Assembly: GCF_004791585.1 (NCBI RefSeq)
Contig: NZ_SRUU01000030.1
Coordinates: forward strand, 1 to 64,000
Direction: 5' to 3'
Length of the DNA: 64,000 bases
From: Mesorhizobium sp. M1C.F.Ca.ET.210.01.1.1
GTDB taxonomy: Bacteria > Pseudomonadota > Alphaproteobacteria > Rhizobiales > Rhizobiaceae
This document shows, piece by piece, positions 42,827 through 52,079 of this stretch. Within the stretch, counting starts at the first letter, position 1; each line of letters begins with the position of its first letter. Below the pieces are notes generated by a model, which did not search any database, was not told the origin of the DNA, and saw nothing but the letters and a program-made list of their open reading frames with translations. A program made the position numbers and the translations under genes.

Positions 42827-43624
42827 CTATCGTTTCGAGAAGTGATGCATGGCGACGGCCGAGGCGGCGGCAACGTTCAGGCTGTCGAAACCCTCCGCCA
42901 TGGCGATCCGTACCGTCCGCAGCCGGTTGAGCAGAGTTTCGGGCAAGCCTTCGCCTTCAGTGCCGAGATAAAGCGCCAGGCGAGACGTTCCTTCCGCCGT
43001 GCGGATATCGGTTTCGCCGCGCGGTGAGAGCGCGAATTGGCTGAAGCCCAGCCGGTCAAGCGTTGCGGTCAGCCGGGAGGTGTTGTCGAAGGAGCCGAAC
43101 GGAACCTTCAGCGCCGCGCCGACCGAAACGCGGATCGCCTTGCGGTAGAGCGGATCGCAGCATGTGGGATCGAGAAGCACGGCGTCCGCGCCAAAGGCAG
43201 CGGCGTTGCGGAAGATCGAGCCCATATTGTCGTGATTGGATATGCCGACCAAAACCACGGCCAGCGCGCTTGCGGGCAGCGTTTCGAGCAAGGCTTCGGC
43301 GGATTGGGGAGTACCCCGAACGCCGATCGCCAATATACCGCGATGCATATGGAAGCCGGCGATCCGGTCCATGACCTCACCGCGGGCGACATAGACCGGG
43401 AGGCCGGGCGGCGCTTTGCGCAAGATGCCTTCCAGGCCCGCCAGCCTGTTTTCCAGAATGAGGGCCGACTCCGCCGCGAAGCGTCCGCCCGACAACAGAA
43501 GATCCAGCACCACCTTGCCTTCCGCGACGAAGCGTCCGTGCCGGCCGACGAGATCGCGCTCGCGGATGTCGAGGTAGGCGGCGACGCGCGGGTCCTGGGG
43601 GTCGTCGATGGGAACAAGGTTCAT
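42827..43624 (-). CDS. SpoU/TrmH-family RNA 2'-O-methyltransferase
   Basis: A 265-residue SPOUT enzyme with all three motifs: NMGSIFRNAAAFGADAVLL, LYLGTEGEGLPE and FDSLNVAAASAVAMHHF. An N-terminal RNA-binding extension of about 100 residues (DIRERDLVGRHGRFVAEG) is typical of rRNA or tRNA methylases of this branch. The modified nucleotide cannot be told from sequence. Confidence 0.9.
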   Translation of the reverse strand: MNLVPIDDPQDPRVAAYLDIRERDLVGRHGRFVAEGKVVLDLLLSGGRFAAESALILENRLAGLEGILRKAPPGLPVYVARGEVMDRIAGFHMHRGILAIGVRGTPQSAEALLETLPASALAVVLVGISNHDNMGSIFRNAAAFGADAVLLDPTCCDPLYRKAIRVSVGAALKVPFGSFDNTSRLTATLDRLGFSQFALSPRGETDIRTAEGTSRLALYLGTEGEGLPETLLNRLRTVRIAMAEGFDSLNVAAASAVAMHHFSKR

Positions 43625-43679
43625 GCAAATCTCGCCGGCAGAAACTGCCAGCGAGGTAAGGGGCTTCGGATGACGCGGG

Positions 43680-44018
43680 TCAAGCCCCGGCGCGGCGCAT
43701 CCTGTAGGCCATCTGGGACAGGTCGCCGTCGCCGAAAATGCCTTCCAGCATGCGAAGCAGCTCGCGCGCCGCGTCGGACTTGCAGGAATAGTAGATCATC
43801 TGGCGATCGCGGCGCGTCTCGACGAGATCAAGCGCTCTCAGCTTGGCCAGATGCTGTGACAAAGCGGACTGGCTCAACTGGACCTTCTCGGCGATGGCAC
43901 CGACCGACATTTCGCCTTCGATCAGATAGCTGACAATCAACAGACGCTTTTCATTGCCCATGAGCGTCAGAAACGCGGCAGCCGATTCGGCATTGGCGAC
44001 TAGCTTGCTCGAGATCAT
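43680..44018 (-). CDS. ArsR-family regulator, NolR-like
   Basis: A 112-residue winged helix: FLTLMGNEKRLLIVSYL, GAIAEKVQLSQSALSQHLAKLR, LDLVETRRDRQMIYYSC. There are no metal-binding cysteine pairs. The recognition helix and wing closely resemble NolR, the Sinorhizobium regulator of nodulation and growth-phase genes. I call it NolR-like and not nolR because orthology needs a tree. Single gene. Confidence 0.85.
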   Translation of the reverse strand: MISSKLVANAESAAAFLTLMGNEKRLLIVSYLIEGEMSVGAIAEKVQLSQSALSQHLAKLRALDLVETRRDRQMIYYSCKSDAARELLRMLEGIFGDGDLSQMAYRMRRAGA

Positions 44019-44182
44019 AGATCCCCCATGGTTTCTAGCTCATCCAGCCGCCATGGGGGCAATGGTGGCTGATTCCACGATGTTCAGGTCAGGAAGCGCC
44101 GATGAATCAGCGCTGCAACGAAAGGTAGATCATTTTATCTAAATCTCAAGAGTTGCTTTCGATCTAGAGCGATGAACTTTCG

Positions 44183-44962
44183 CTACTGTGCCTGACCGGC
44201 GGAGCGTCCGGTCTTTGCCATCTCGACCAGCACTGTCCGCAGCTCGCGGGCAGCGCTGAGAGGCCGCGGAAAGAAGATCCTGCAGATGGCATCCGGCGAA
44301 GCCAGGTCCATGCCGTCGGCGTCGAAACCGGTGACGATCCAGCCATCGCCTTCGGCCCGGCCGAAATGGCGCGCATAGACGGTGATCGCATCGCGATGGT
44401 CGGCGTTCATATGGTCCAGCGCAGACTGCTCGCTGGCCGCCAGTTCCTCGACGACCGGGCCGCCGGTGAGCAGGTCGGCGCGATCCAGATGATAGGCCTT
44501 GCCGAAACCGCCGTTCAGGCTGGCGCGTTCAGGCTCGAGCCTGAATATCGAGAAGTCGCCAAGCCCGACATAGAGCTTCGCCTTGGGGTTGCGGTTGAGA
44601 TAGCGCCGTTCGGCGCGGGCGTGTTCGGCCGAGCCACGTTCCAGCTGCAGCGCCCGGCTCACGAGCGTGATGCGCGGATGCGCAAGCGGATCGCCCTTGC
44701 CAGGTTCGCCGACGAGCAGCGAGCAGCGCGGGTCGGCGAGAATTGCGCCGGTATGGGCCGACAGCATCGAGACCAGGATCAGCGGCGCGCCGTCGATGTC
44801 GGTCGCAACGCCGACCCGGCTTGCCAACGGCGCCCCGGTGCCGGGCTCGATCACCGCGAGCGTGCCGAAGCGGGCCGAGCGGATCAGCGTCTTCGCCAGC
44901 CTGATGGCCTCGGCGTCGGTCTCGCGGATGACATCCTTCCTGGTTTCGGTCAAAGCGCTCAC
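44183..44962 (-). CDS. HugZ-type FMN/heme-binding (pyridoxamine oxidase-fold) protein
   Basis: A 259-residue protein with an N-terminal split-barrel PNPOx domain (RSARFGTLAVIEPGTGAPLASRVG, LILVSMLSAHTGAILADPRCSLLV) and a C-terminal DUF2470/HugZ domain (SALDHMNADHRDAITVYARHF, GWIVTGFDADGMDL). Relatives bind heme or FMN and take part in heme use. The start is uncertain: GTG 44962 (VSALTETRKDVI) is my choice; a TTG three codons later is possible. The frame is open further upstream, but that part overlaps the acyl-CoA gene and looks like shadow. Confidence 0.8.
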   Translation of the reverse strand: MSALTETRKDVIRETDAEAIRLAKTLIRSARFGTLAVIEPGTGAPLASRVGVATDIDGAPLILVSMLSAHTGAILADPRCSLLVGEPGKGDPLAHPRITLVSRALQLERGSAEHARAERRYLNRNPKAKLYVGLGDFSIFRLEPERASLNGGFGKAYHLDRADLLTGGPVVEELAASEQSALDHMNADHRDAITVYARHFGRAEGDGWIVTGFDADGMDLASPDAICRIFFPRPLSAARELRTVLVEMAKTGRSAGQAQ

Positions 44963-44990
44963 CGCGATAAGTTGATTTCTGCTGTCCCGT

Positions 44991-46172
44991 TTATTGGCCA
45001 AACAGGCCCGACCTGACAAGGGTTTCGATTTCACTTTCGTCGACGCCGAAGCGCGCCAGCACATCGGCAGGTCCACAGTCGGTGACGGTCGGCGCCGCGG
45101 CAAGCATCGGCGGGGCGTGCGAGAAACGGGGCGCCGGCGCTGGGCGCTGGAGCTCATCCGACTTCACAAAGCTTTGCCGGGCGCGGCCCTGCGGATGGTC
45201 CCTGGCTTCCCTCAGCGACAGGACCGGCGCGACGCAGGCATCGGTGGAGCCAAAGACATCGGCCCACTCGTCGCGCGTCTTCTGGCTGATCCTGCCGGCA
45301 ATGGCCGCGCGCATCCCGGGCCACAATGTCCTGTCATATTGGCCGCGGACAAAATGCTGGTCGAGCGGCAGCAACGCGGCGAACTCGGCAAAGAACTGCG
45401 GCTCGAGGCAGCCGATGGCCACGTGCCGGCCATCGGCGGTTTCGTAAGTGTCGTAGAAGGGCGCCCCGGAATCGAGCAGGTTCTCGCCGCGCCGGTCGCT
45501 CCACAGGCCTGCCGCCATAAAGGCGTGGATGGGAGCGGCCAGCATCGATGCGCCTTCGATCATCGCAGCGTCGACCACCTCGCCCTTGCCGGTGCGCGAG
45601 CGCTGGAACAGGGCGGCCAGCACGCCTGCGATCAGCATCATGGCGCCGCCGCCCTGGTCGGCGACGAGGTTGAGCGGCGGCACGGGCGGCTCTCCTTGCC
45701 TGCCTATGGCGTGCAACAGGCCGGCATAGGCGAGGTAGGTGATGTCATGGCCGGCGCGGCATGAAAGCGGCCCGTCCTGACCGAAGCCTGTCAGGCGGCC
45801 ATAGATCAGGGCCGGGTTGCGATCGAGCACGATGTCGGGTCCGAGACCCAGCCGCTCCATGACGCCGGGACGAAAGCCTTCGATGAGAATGTCGGTCCTT
45901 TGCGCCAGACGCAGCAGCAACGCCGCGCCATCCGGGCGTTTCAAGTCGAGCTTGAGGATGGAGCGGCCGTGGCGGTCGAGGTCGCAGGCTTCCGGCAAGG
46001 ACACAAGCGGCGCTTTGGCGTCCGCCCGCTCGATGCGCAGCACCTCGGCGCCCATTTCGGACAACATCAGGGCAGCGAGCGGCACTGGGCCGAGGCCCGC
46101 CATCTCGATCACTTTCAGGCCCGCCAGCGGTCCTGTCTTGACGGTGGAGGCGCCTGTCCGCGGCGTGGTCAT
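44991..46172 (-). CDS. CaiB/BaiF CoA-transferase family, alpha-methylacyl-CoA racemase-like
   Basis: A 393-residue family-III CoA enzyme. GLKVIEMAGLGPVPLAALML and LKLDLKRPDG open the protein. GHDITYLAYAGLLHAIGRQG corresponds to the AMACR segment with the catalytic His, and PPLNLVADQGGGAMMLI to the one with the catalytic Asp. That favours a racemase over a transferase. It lies 20 bases from the SDR gene (46193) on the same strand, so a short fatty-acyl-CoA breakdown operon is likely. Confidence 0.88.
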   Translation of the reverse strand: MTTPRTGASTVKTGPLAGLKVIEMAGLGPVPLAALMLSEMGAEVLRIERADAKAPLVSLPEACDLDRHGRSILKLDLKRPDGAALLLRLAQRTDILIEGFRPGVMERLGLGPDIVLDRNPALIYGRLTGFGQDGPLSCRAGHDITYLAYAGLLHAIGRQGEPPVPPLNLVADQGGGAMMLIAGVLAALFQRSRTGKGEVVDAAMIEGASMLAAPIHAFMAAGLWSDRRGENLLDSGAPFYDTYETADGRHVAIGCLEPQFFAEFAALLPLDQHFVRGQYDRTLWPGMRAAIAGRISQKTRDEWADVFGSTDACVAPVLSLREARDHPQGRARQSFVKSDELQRPAPAPRFSHAPPMLAAAPTVTDCGPADVLARFGVDESEIETLVRSGLFGQ

Positions 46173-46192
46173 TACCTTCTATTTCGGCCCTT

Positions 46193-46954
46193 CTATTTCG
46201 GCGCCATGCGAATCGCGCCGTCGAGGCGGATCGTCTCGCCGTTCAACATCTGGTTCTCGATGATGTGGAGCGCGAGCGCGGCATATTCGGAGGGCTCGCC
46301 GAGGCGGGGCGGGAAGGGCACCGAGGCTCCCAGCGAATCCTGCACCTCCTGCGGCATGCCGGCCATCATCGGCGTCTTGAAGATGCCGGGCGCTATGGTG
46401 CAGACGCGGATGCCGGAGCGGGCGAGGTCGCGCGCCACCGGCAGCGTCATGCCGACGACGCCGCCCTTGGACGCCGAATAGGCGGCCTGACCGATCTGGC
46501 CGTCATAGGCCGCGACCGATGCCGTGTTGACGATGACGCCGCGCTCGCCGCCATCGAGCGGGTCGAGTTTCGCCGCCCGGTCAGCGACGAGACGGATCAT
46601 GTTGAAGGTGCCGATCAGGTTGATCTCGATCACCTTGCGGTACTGATCGAGCGGGTGCGGACCATCCTTGCCGACCGTCTTCACGCCAATGGCGATGCCG
46701 GCGCAGTTGACCAGGATGCGCGGCTGGCCGAGCTTTTCCGCCACCTCGGCAATTGCGCCCGTGGCGCTGTCGCCGCTGCTGACATCGCATTGAACCGCGA
46801 TGCCGCCGATATCGGCAGCAACCTTCACCGCGCGGTCGATGCCGATATCGAGTATGGCAACTTTGGCGCCGCTGGCGGCAAGGGCTCGCGCCGTGGCCTC
46901 ACCGAGACCAGAGCCGCCGCCGGTGACGATCGCGATCTGGCCATTCGGATTCAT
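46193..46954 (-). CDS. Short-chain dehydrogenase, 3-hydroxyacyl-CoA dehydrogenase type 2-like
   Basis: A 253-residue classical SDR: TGGGSGLGEA cofactor motif (residues 11-20), NCAGIAIG, the catalytic Ser in NTASVAAYDGQIGQAAYSAS with Tyr-x3-Lys, and PGIFKTPMM. The insert QAAYSASKGGVVGMTLPVARDL and the ending suggest the type II (HSD17B10-like) hydroxyacyl-CoA group. It precedes the racemase gene in the same operon. Confidence 0.88.
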   Translation of the reverse strand: MNPNGQIAIVTGGGSGLGEATARALAASGAKVAILDIGIDRAVKVAADIGGIAVQCDVSSGDSATGAIAEVAEKLGQPRILVNCAGIAIGVKTVGKDGPHPLDQYRKVIEINLIGTFNMIRLVADRAAKLDPLDGGERGVIVNTASVAAYDGQIGQAAYSASKGGVVGMTLPVARDLARSGIRVCTIAPGIFKTPMMAGMPQEVQDSLGASVPFPPRLGEPSEYAALALHIIENQMLNGETIRLDGAIRMAPK

Positions 46955-46984
46955 ACAGGCGTCCTCCCAGGATTCGTGATCATG

Positions 46985-47590
46985 CTACGAAGCACGCTGC
47001 TGGGGCGCAACCTGAATGACCGGATCGATCGAGACCTGCTGATTGACCGGCGCCCGAACCGCAGCCGGGGCCAGTTCCGCAACCTTGGCCATGTCCGCGT
47101 GGCAGACTTCGCCGACGAACCGGGCCACGGCGCCGGGCCTGATTTCGTGGTGGAGCAGCCGGTCAAGGTCGACGGGGCGGGGCATGGTGATCTGTCCGCG
47201 CGGAAAGCGCTTGAAGCCGAGCGGTCCGTAGTAGGGCTCGTCGCCGACCAGCATCACGGCCGGTGCGCCGGCTTTCGCCGCCGCTTCCAGCGCGATCGCG
47301 ACCAGCCGGCGGCCGATGCCGAGATTCTTGAAGGCAGGCCGTACGGCGAGCGGTCCGAGCATCATGGCGCGGCCGGCGCCGGCGGCGACGCGCGTCATGC
47401 GCACCGAGGCGATCACCGTATCGCCCTCGACCGCGACAAAGGACATCGAGCGGTCATGCCCGCCGGACTCGCGGATCTTGTAGGCGGCAAGCACGAAACG
47501 ACCGGGGCCGAAGGCCTCGTCGTTGATGGCTTCGATCTCGGCATCATGCGCCGGGGCTTCCGGCAGGTATTTCACGTCGGCAAGGCTCAT
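46985..47590 (-). CDS. GNAT-family N-acetyltransferase
   Basis: A 201-residue GNAT. The acetyl-CoA loop is LAVRPAFKNLGIGRRL, followed by AVMLVGDEPYYGPLGFKRF. The last 50 residues are an added tail. I use ATG 47590 (MSLADVKYLPEAP); the longer frame upstream has no family-like sequence. Substrate unknown. It is 30 bases from the SDR gene, so it may be in the same transcript. Confidence 0.87.
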   Translation of the reverse strand: MSLADVKYLPEAPAHDAEIEAINDEAFGPGRFVLAAYKIRESGGHDRSMSFVAVEGDTVIASVRMTRVAAGAGRAMMLGPLAVRPAFKNLGIGRRLVAIALEAAAKAGAPAVMLVGDEPYYGPLGFKRFPRGQITMPRPVDLDRLLHHEIRPGAVARFVGEVCHADMAKVAELAPAAVRAPVNQQVSIDPVIQVAPQQRAS

Positions 47591-47781
47591 GGTCTTTGCG
47601 TTCCGGTATGCGAGGAAAGGTTGCTGCAAGCGGCAGCGTTCGCCAGTCAGCGCTTCATCAAGCGCGGGCGTCCTTTCGTCGTCGGTCGAACCGGATTGTG
47701 GCAAAGTCGAACATGGGCGCCTCCGCTAGCATCAATTTTTCCCGGCTGCAATCGGCGCTTTTCGCCTTTCTGTTCGTTGTA

Positions 47782-47810
47782 TGACGAACTTGTCCGTCGT
47801 TTGACGAACT
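47782..47810. repeat. Short direct repeat upstream of the GST gene
   Basis: TGACGAACT occurs at 47782-47790 and 47802-47810, a 20-base period (two helical turns), between the divergent acetyltransferase and GST genes. Such spacing suggests a protein binding on one DNA face. Confidence 0.35.
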
Positions 47811-47882
47811 GTTCAGCGCGTGAGGGCTTCGAGTTTCCGGTCAGAAGCCTAAATGTGTGTTGGACCCGCAAGGAGATTTCGG

Positions 47883-48869
47883 ATGGGATTGCTGATTGAA
47901 GGCAGATGGCAGGACCGGCCCGTTGCCACAGACAATGGCGGCAGATTCGTGCGGGCCGAAGCGCAATGGCGCGATTGGGTGACGCGCGACGGCGCGCCGG
48001 CGCAAGGTAGCAAGCGCGGCTTCAAGGCCGAGCCCGGGCGCTACCATCTTTACGTCTCTCTTGCCTGCCCATGGGCGCACCGGACCTTGATCTTCCGCTC
48101 GCTGAAGAAGCTGGAAGACATCATCTCCGTCTCCGTGGTGCATCATTTCATGGGCGAGAACGGCTGGACCTTCAAGGCAGAGGACGGCGCCACCGGCGAT
48201 ACGCTCTACGGCCTCGAATACCTGCACCAGATCTATGCCAAGGCCGATTCCGGCTATTCGGGCCGGGTGTCGGTCCCCGTGCTGTGGGACAAAAGGCAGG
48301 AGACGATCGTCAGCAACGAGTCCTCCGAGATCATCCGGATGCTCAATTCCGCTTTCGACGAATGGGGCGATGCGAGCCTCGACTTCTATCCGCCGGCGCT
48401 GCGGGCGGAGATCGATAAGATCAATGCGCTGGTCTATCCGGCGATCAACAATGGCGTTTACCGTACCGGCTTCGCCACAACGCAGGAAGCCTACGAGGAA
48501 GCGTTCGGCGAATTGTTCTCGGCGCTCGATAGGATCGAGGAGCGGCTTTCGAAGCAGCGTTATCTGGTGGGCGAACGCATCACCGAGGCCGACTGGCGGC
48601 TGTTCACCACGCTGGTGCGGTTCGATCCGGTCTATGTCGGGCACTTCAAGTGCAATCTGCGCCGCATCGCCGACTATCCGAACCTGTCGAACTATCTGCG
48701 CGACCTCTACCAGGTGCCCGGGGTGTCAAGAACGGTCAACCTGCATCACATCAAGGCGCATTACTACGGCAGCCACAAATCGATCAATCCGACGGGGATC
48801 GTCCCGGTGGGGCCGGAGCTCGACTATGCCGCGCCGCACGATCGCGGCCGCTTTAAGAAGGCGGCTTGA
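47883..48869 (+). CDS. Glutathionyl-hydroquinone reductase-type glutathione transferase
   Basis: A 328-residue Xi-class GST (YqjG type). The catalytic Cys is in YHLYVSLACPWAHRTLIFR. SVPVLWDKRQETIVSNESSEI follows the thioredoxin-like fold, and the C-terminal helical domain contains ITEADWRLFTTLVRFDPVY. These enzymes reduce glutathionyl-hydroquinones. GGAGA lies before the ATG at 47883. Confidence 0.93.
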   Translation: MGLLIEGRWQDRPVATDNGGRFVRAEAQWRDWVTRDGAPAQGSKRGFKAEPGRYHLYVSLACPWAHRTLIFRSLKKLEDIISVSVVHHFMGENGWTFKAEDGATGDTLYGLEYLHQIYAKADSGYSGRVSVPVLWDKRQETIVSNESSEIIRMLNSAFDEWGDASLDFYPPALRAEIDKINALVYPAINNGVYRTGFATTQEAYEEAFGELFSALDRIEERLSKQRYLVGERITEADWRLFTTLVRFDPVYVGHFKCNLRRIADYPNLSNYLRDLYQVPGVSRTVNLHHIKAHYYGSHKSINPTGIVPVGPELDYAAPHDRGRFKKAA

Positions 48870-48870
48870 C

Positions 48871-49374
48871 CTACCAGTAAGCCGAAAACTGCTTACCGCC
48901 AAAAATCTCCGCTATCCGGCGCAATGTCGCCGGCGTGGTGGTTTCCGGCAACCGGTCGAGCGGAAAGAAGGCCGCCTCGGCGATCTCGCGATCGGGAAGT
49001 TTCGGCATGGTCTGGCTGAAGGCCTCGACCAGGTAGAGGCCGACATGGTCGCGGGTGCTGGAGCGGCGGTTGAAGTGCATCGATTTCAGCACCGGCGGCG
49101 CCGTCAGCGCGATGTTGCCTTCCTCAAGGAGCTCGCGGGACAGCGCTTCCTCGAGCGTCTCGCCATTCTCGACGCCGCCGCCCGGCAATTGCCAACCCGG
49201 AACATAAGTGTGACGGATAAGGAAGACGCAGTTGGAGGCGCGGTCATAGACGAGGCCGCGCACGCCAAGCGTCATCGGGCGCCGCAGCAGGAAATAGAAA
49301 TGGAACAGCCTTGCCCGCAGCCCCGGCCAGCCGGTCTGGCGGAATGTCCGTTCCGGATCGCTGGCGCCAGTCAT
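48871..49374 (-). CDS. Nudix hydrolase
   Basis: A 167-residue Nudix protein: GWQLPGGGVENGETLEEA continuing to SRELLEEGNI forms the 23-residue Nudix box with its metal-binding glutamates. The N-terminal part (VRGLVYDRASNCVFLIRHTY) supplies the fold. The diphosphate substrate cannot be told. It is convergent with the GST gene, one base apart. Confidence 0.9.
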   Translation of the reverse strand: MTGASDPERTFRQTGWPGLRARLFHFYFLLRRPMTLGVRGLVYDRASNCVFLIRHTYVPGWQLPGGGVENGETLEEALSRELLEEGNIALTAPPVLKSMHFNRRSSTRDHVGLYLVEAFSQTMPKLPDREIAEAAFFPLDRLPETTTPATLRRIAEIFGGKQFSAYW

Positions 49375-49442
49375 CCTGCAATCCGCGAGCGAACAGCAAA
49401 CGGTGAGTGGAAAGCCTGAACCGTGTCGCTTAAGAAGGGGCT

Positions 49443-50378
49443 ATGCTCAGGCTCGCACATATTTCCGATGTCCATTTGGGGCCGCTGCCCGATGTAACCT
49501 ATCGCGACCTCGCGTCCAAGCGCGTGCTCGGTTACGTCAACTGGCAGCGCAACCGCCGCCGGCATATGCATGACGCCGTCATCGACACCATCGTCGCCGA
49601 TATCAAGGCCAACGCGCCCGACCATCTCGCCGTCACCGGCGACCTCGTCAACCTGGCGCTCGACGGCGAGATCGAGATGGCGAAGCACTGGCTGGAGACG
49701 CTTGGCTCGCCGGACGACGTATCGGTGGTGCCGGGCAATCACGATGCCTATGTGCCGGGCGCTTTCGACAAGGTCTGCCGGTCATGGGCGCCGTGGATGA
49801 CGGGGGACGGCGCCAACAGTCCGGTCGACCGCAATTCGTTTCCCTATCTACGCGTGCGCGCCGACGTCGCGCTGATCGGCGTCACGACCGCGCGGGCCAC
49901 GGCGCCCTTCATGGCCAACGGCTTCTTCATGGAGGGGCAGGCGGAGCGGCTAGCCAATATCCTCGACGCCACGGCCAAACAGGGGCTGTTTCGCGCCATC
50001 ATGATCCATCATCCGCCGGTACGCGGCGCGGTTTCGCAGCATAAGCGGCTGTTCGGCATTGCGCGCTTCCACAAGGTCATTCGCCGGCATGGCGCCGAGC
50101 TTGTCCTGCACGGTCACTCGCACCTGCCGTCGCTGTTCACCATCGGCCCGCGCGGCGCCAAGGTGCCGGTGGTCGGCGTGGCCGCCGCCGGCCAGGCGCC
50201 GGGCAGCAAGCATCCGGCGGCCCAATACAACCTGTTCGAGATAGACGGGGAAAAGGGCAGCTGGAGCATTCGCCTGACGCGGCGCGGCCTGACCGGTCCG
50301 GCACTGCCGCCGTCGGATCTCCAGGTGATCGAACTGGGCGCCGACGTAGCGGCGGCCCGTGAACTCGTCAGAAGCTGA
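49443..50378 (+). CDS. Calcineurin-like metallophosphoesterase
   Basis: A 311-residue phosphoesterase with all metal-site motifs: AHISDVHLG, DHLAVTGDLVN, VVPGNHDAY, IMIHHPPV and LHGHSHLP. These fit a cyclic-nucleotide or general phosphodiesterase of the Icc/CpdA kind. AGAAGGGG precedes the ATG. Its last bases overlap the convergent gene on the other strand by 11 bases. Confidence 0.92.
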   Translation: MLRLAHISDVHLGPLPDVTYRDLASKRVLGYVNWQRNRRRHMHDAVIDTIVADIKANAPDHLAVTGDLVNLALDGEIEMAKHWLETLGSPDDVSVVPGNHDAYVPGAFDKVCRSWAPWMTGDGANSPVDRNSFPYLRVRADVALIGVTTARATAPFMANGFFMEGQAERLANILDATAKQGLFRAIMIHHPPVRGAVSQHKRLFGIARFHKVIRRHGAELVLHGHSHLPSLFTIGPRGAKVPVVGVAAAGQAPGSKHPAAQYNLFEIDGEKGSWSIRLTRRGLTGPALPPSDLQVIELGADVAAARELVRS

Positions 50379-50985
50379 TCTTTATCTGGGCGATGCGGTC
50401 CCAGAACAGCAGGAGCGATACCGCCAGACCTACCAAAGCACCGGCGGTGATCAGGCCAAGGCCGGAGAAGAAGGTCGTCCAGCCGTTGCGGCGCTTTGCG
50501 GATTGCAAGGGCGGCTCCGCTTCCAGGACCCCGGCTCGATGCAGGCCAGGCACGGCGCTCTCGACCGAACCTTCCATCATCCGCTGCCGCTCGACGACAC
50601 GCTCGGCCACGTATCGCGTCACGGCATCGGCGACGGGCCTCATGTCGGTCGATTCCGCCAGCACCACGCGGCCGATGCGCGTGTCCTTCAGGAAACGGAA
50701 GGTGCGGCGATCCCGTCCCATCGCGACATGGCTGACGGCGTCGATCCACAGTCGCGGCTGCAGGCCCGACGAGACGGCGAAGTCGAAATTGTCGATGTCC
50801 ACCGGCACTCCGGCGAACACAGGAGCGAGCTCGGCAGCCAGAAGGTCGAGCCGCATGCGGTGCGCCTCACGCATGTCGACCACAACGTCGTCGCGGTCGG
50901 CGAAGGCATTCTTGACGTCGCGGATCGCATCCGCGAGCTTTTGCGACGGCTCGATCGGGGTGATTTTGTCGCCTGCGTCCTTCAT
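50368..50985 (-). CDS. Conserved membrane-tailed protein, 205 aa
   Basis: A 205-residue protein: a soluble N-terminal domain of about 165 residues (KLADAIRDVKNAFADRDDVV, NFDFAVSSGLQPRLWIDAVS, RTFRFLKDTRIGRVVLAES) and a C-terminal membrane helix (FFSGLGLITAGALVGLAVSLLLFW). GAGG lies 8 bases before ATG 50985. It looks like a conserved Hyphomicrobiales protein of unknown function, tail-anchored to the inner membrane. Confidence 0.72.
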   Translation of the reverse strand: MKDAGDKITPIEPSQKLADAIRDVKNAFADRDDVVVDMREAHRMRLDLLAAELAPVFAGVPVDIDNFDFAVSSGLQPRLWIDAVSHVAMGRDRRTFRFLKDTRIGRVVLAESTDMRPVADAVTRYVAERVVERQRMMEGSVESAVPGLHRAGVLEAEPPLQSAKRRNGWTTFFSGLGLITAGALVGLAVSLLLFWDRIAQIKISF

Positions 50986-51055
50986 GGCGGCTGCCTCACT
51001 GTTGGTAAACAGCGAGTTAACACAGTCGGCGGCAAAATGCACTGCGAGATAGGGC

Positions 51056-51859
51056 TCAGTCCGCCGCCGCGCCGGATACAGGTGGCTTGCCCCTGCCGCG
51101 GCGACGCGTGTTGCGGCGTACAGCCTCCGCAACCAGGTCGGGCGCCTCCTCGACCAGCATGTGGCCGGCCTCCAGCACGTGGTGCAGGTGGAAATGCGCC
51201 GGCAAACCCTCGGCCTGGCCGACGGGCAGGACGGGATCGTCCGTACCCCAAACCACCATCACCGGCATATTGAGGGTGTCGAGCTGTTCCCGCGGGATGA
51301 CGCCTTGCCGCTCGTCCCTGGTCATTGCCGCTGCCGTATCGACCAAGGCCTGCGACTGGCCCGGCCGTTCGCGCATCCGGAAAAGCGCGTCCACCACGTG
51401 TTCCGGAGGCACGCTCGCCGACCCCGACATGGCGGCAAGGCAAGCGCTGATCTCGTTTCTGTCGTCTGCGGCGGCATAGCGGCGCAGCAGCGGACCGTTG
51501 ATCTCGGGGCCGAAGCCGCCCGGCGCCAGCAAGGTCAGCGAGGCAATCCGCCCAGGATCGGCGAGCGCCATCAATGTCGCGATCGCACCGCCCATGGAAT
51601 GGCCGACGAGGTGGACCTTGCCCAGCCGGCGATCGGCAAGATCCGCGAGGATGGCCTGCGCCGCCGGCCTGGCACCGCCATTTCCATCGTACCCCAACGA
51701 GTTTCCATGGCCCGGCAGGTCGTAGGCCAGCACCCTGGCACCCGGCAGCAATGCGGAAATCACGTCGCGCCATATCTCATGGCAACTGCCGAAGCCGTGC
51801 AGCAAGACGATCGTCTTCGAGCCTGCACCGTGTTCGACGACATTAAGGGATGGGAGCAT
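51056..51859 (-). CDS. Alpha/beta hydrolase
   Basis: A 267-residue alpha/beta hydrolase. The oxyanion region is TIVLLHGFGSCHEIWRDV, the nucleophile Ser is in LVGHSMGGAIATLM, the acid in VMVVWGTDDPVLPVGQ, and the His in LEAGHMLVEEAPDLVAE. The start is uncertain: ATG 51859 (MLPSLNVVEHG) fits the fold, while an in-frame ATG at 51910 adds 17 residues. Substrate unknown. Confidence 0.87.
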   Translation of the reverse strand: MLPSLNVVEHGAGSKTIVLLHGFGSCHEIWRDVISALLPGARVLAYDLPGHGNSLGYDGNGGARPAAQAILADLADRRLGKVHLVGHSMGGAIATLMALADPGRIASLTLLAPGGFGPEINGPLLRRYAAADDRNEISACLAAMSGSASVPPEHVVDALFRMRERPGQSQALVDTAAAMTRDERQGVIPREQLDTLNMPVMVVWGTDDPVLPVGQAEGLPAHFHLHHVLEAGHMLVEEAPDLVAEAVRRNTRRRGRGKPPVSGAAAD

Positions 51860-52079
51860 GAAATCGATCGGCTGCGAGCAAAAGAAGGCTATTCCAAATG
51901 GTGGCTGCATGCTCCCCGGCCGAGTCGATAGCCAGTAAATTCTTCGCGACCGGCGGCGAGCAGCAACGAGCCAATTTTATTAGTCTACTCTAATATTTTT
52001 TGGTCGTCCTCATGCCATTTGGGCGGTATCCGAGCAGCCGAGGATCGAGGTCGACGAGGTTGAACCGGGCTTGCGGGGG

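Noticed and set aside
46265..47899. 544-codon plus-strand open frame
   Set aside because: Antisense of the SDR and acetyltransferase genes; low-information composition.
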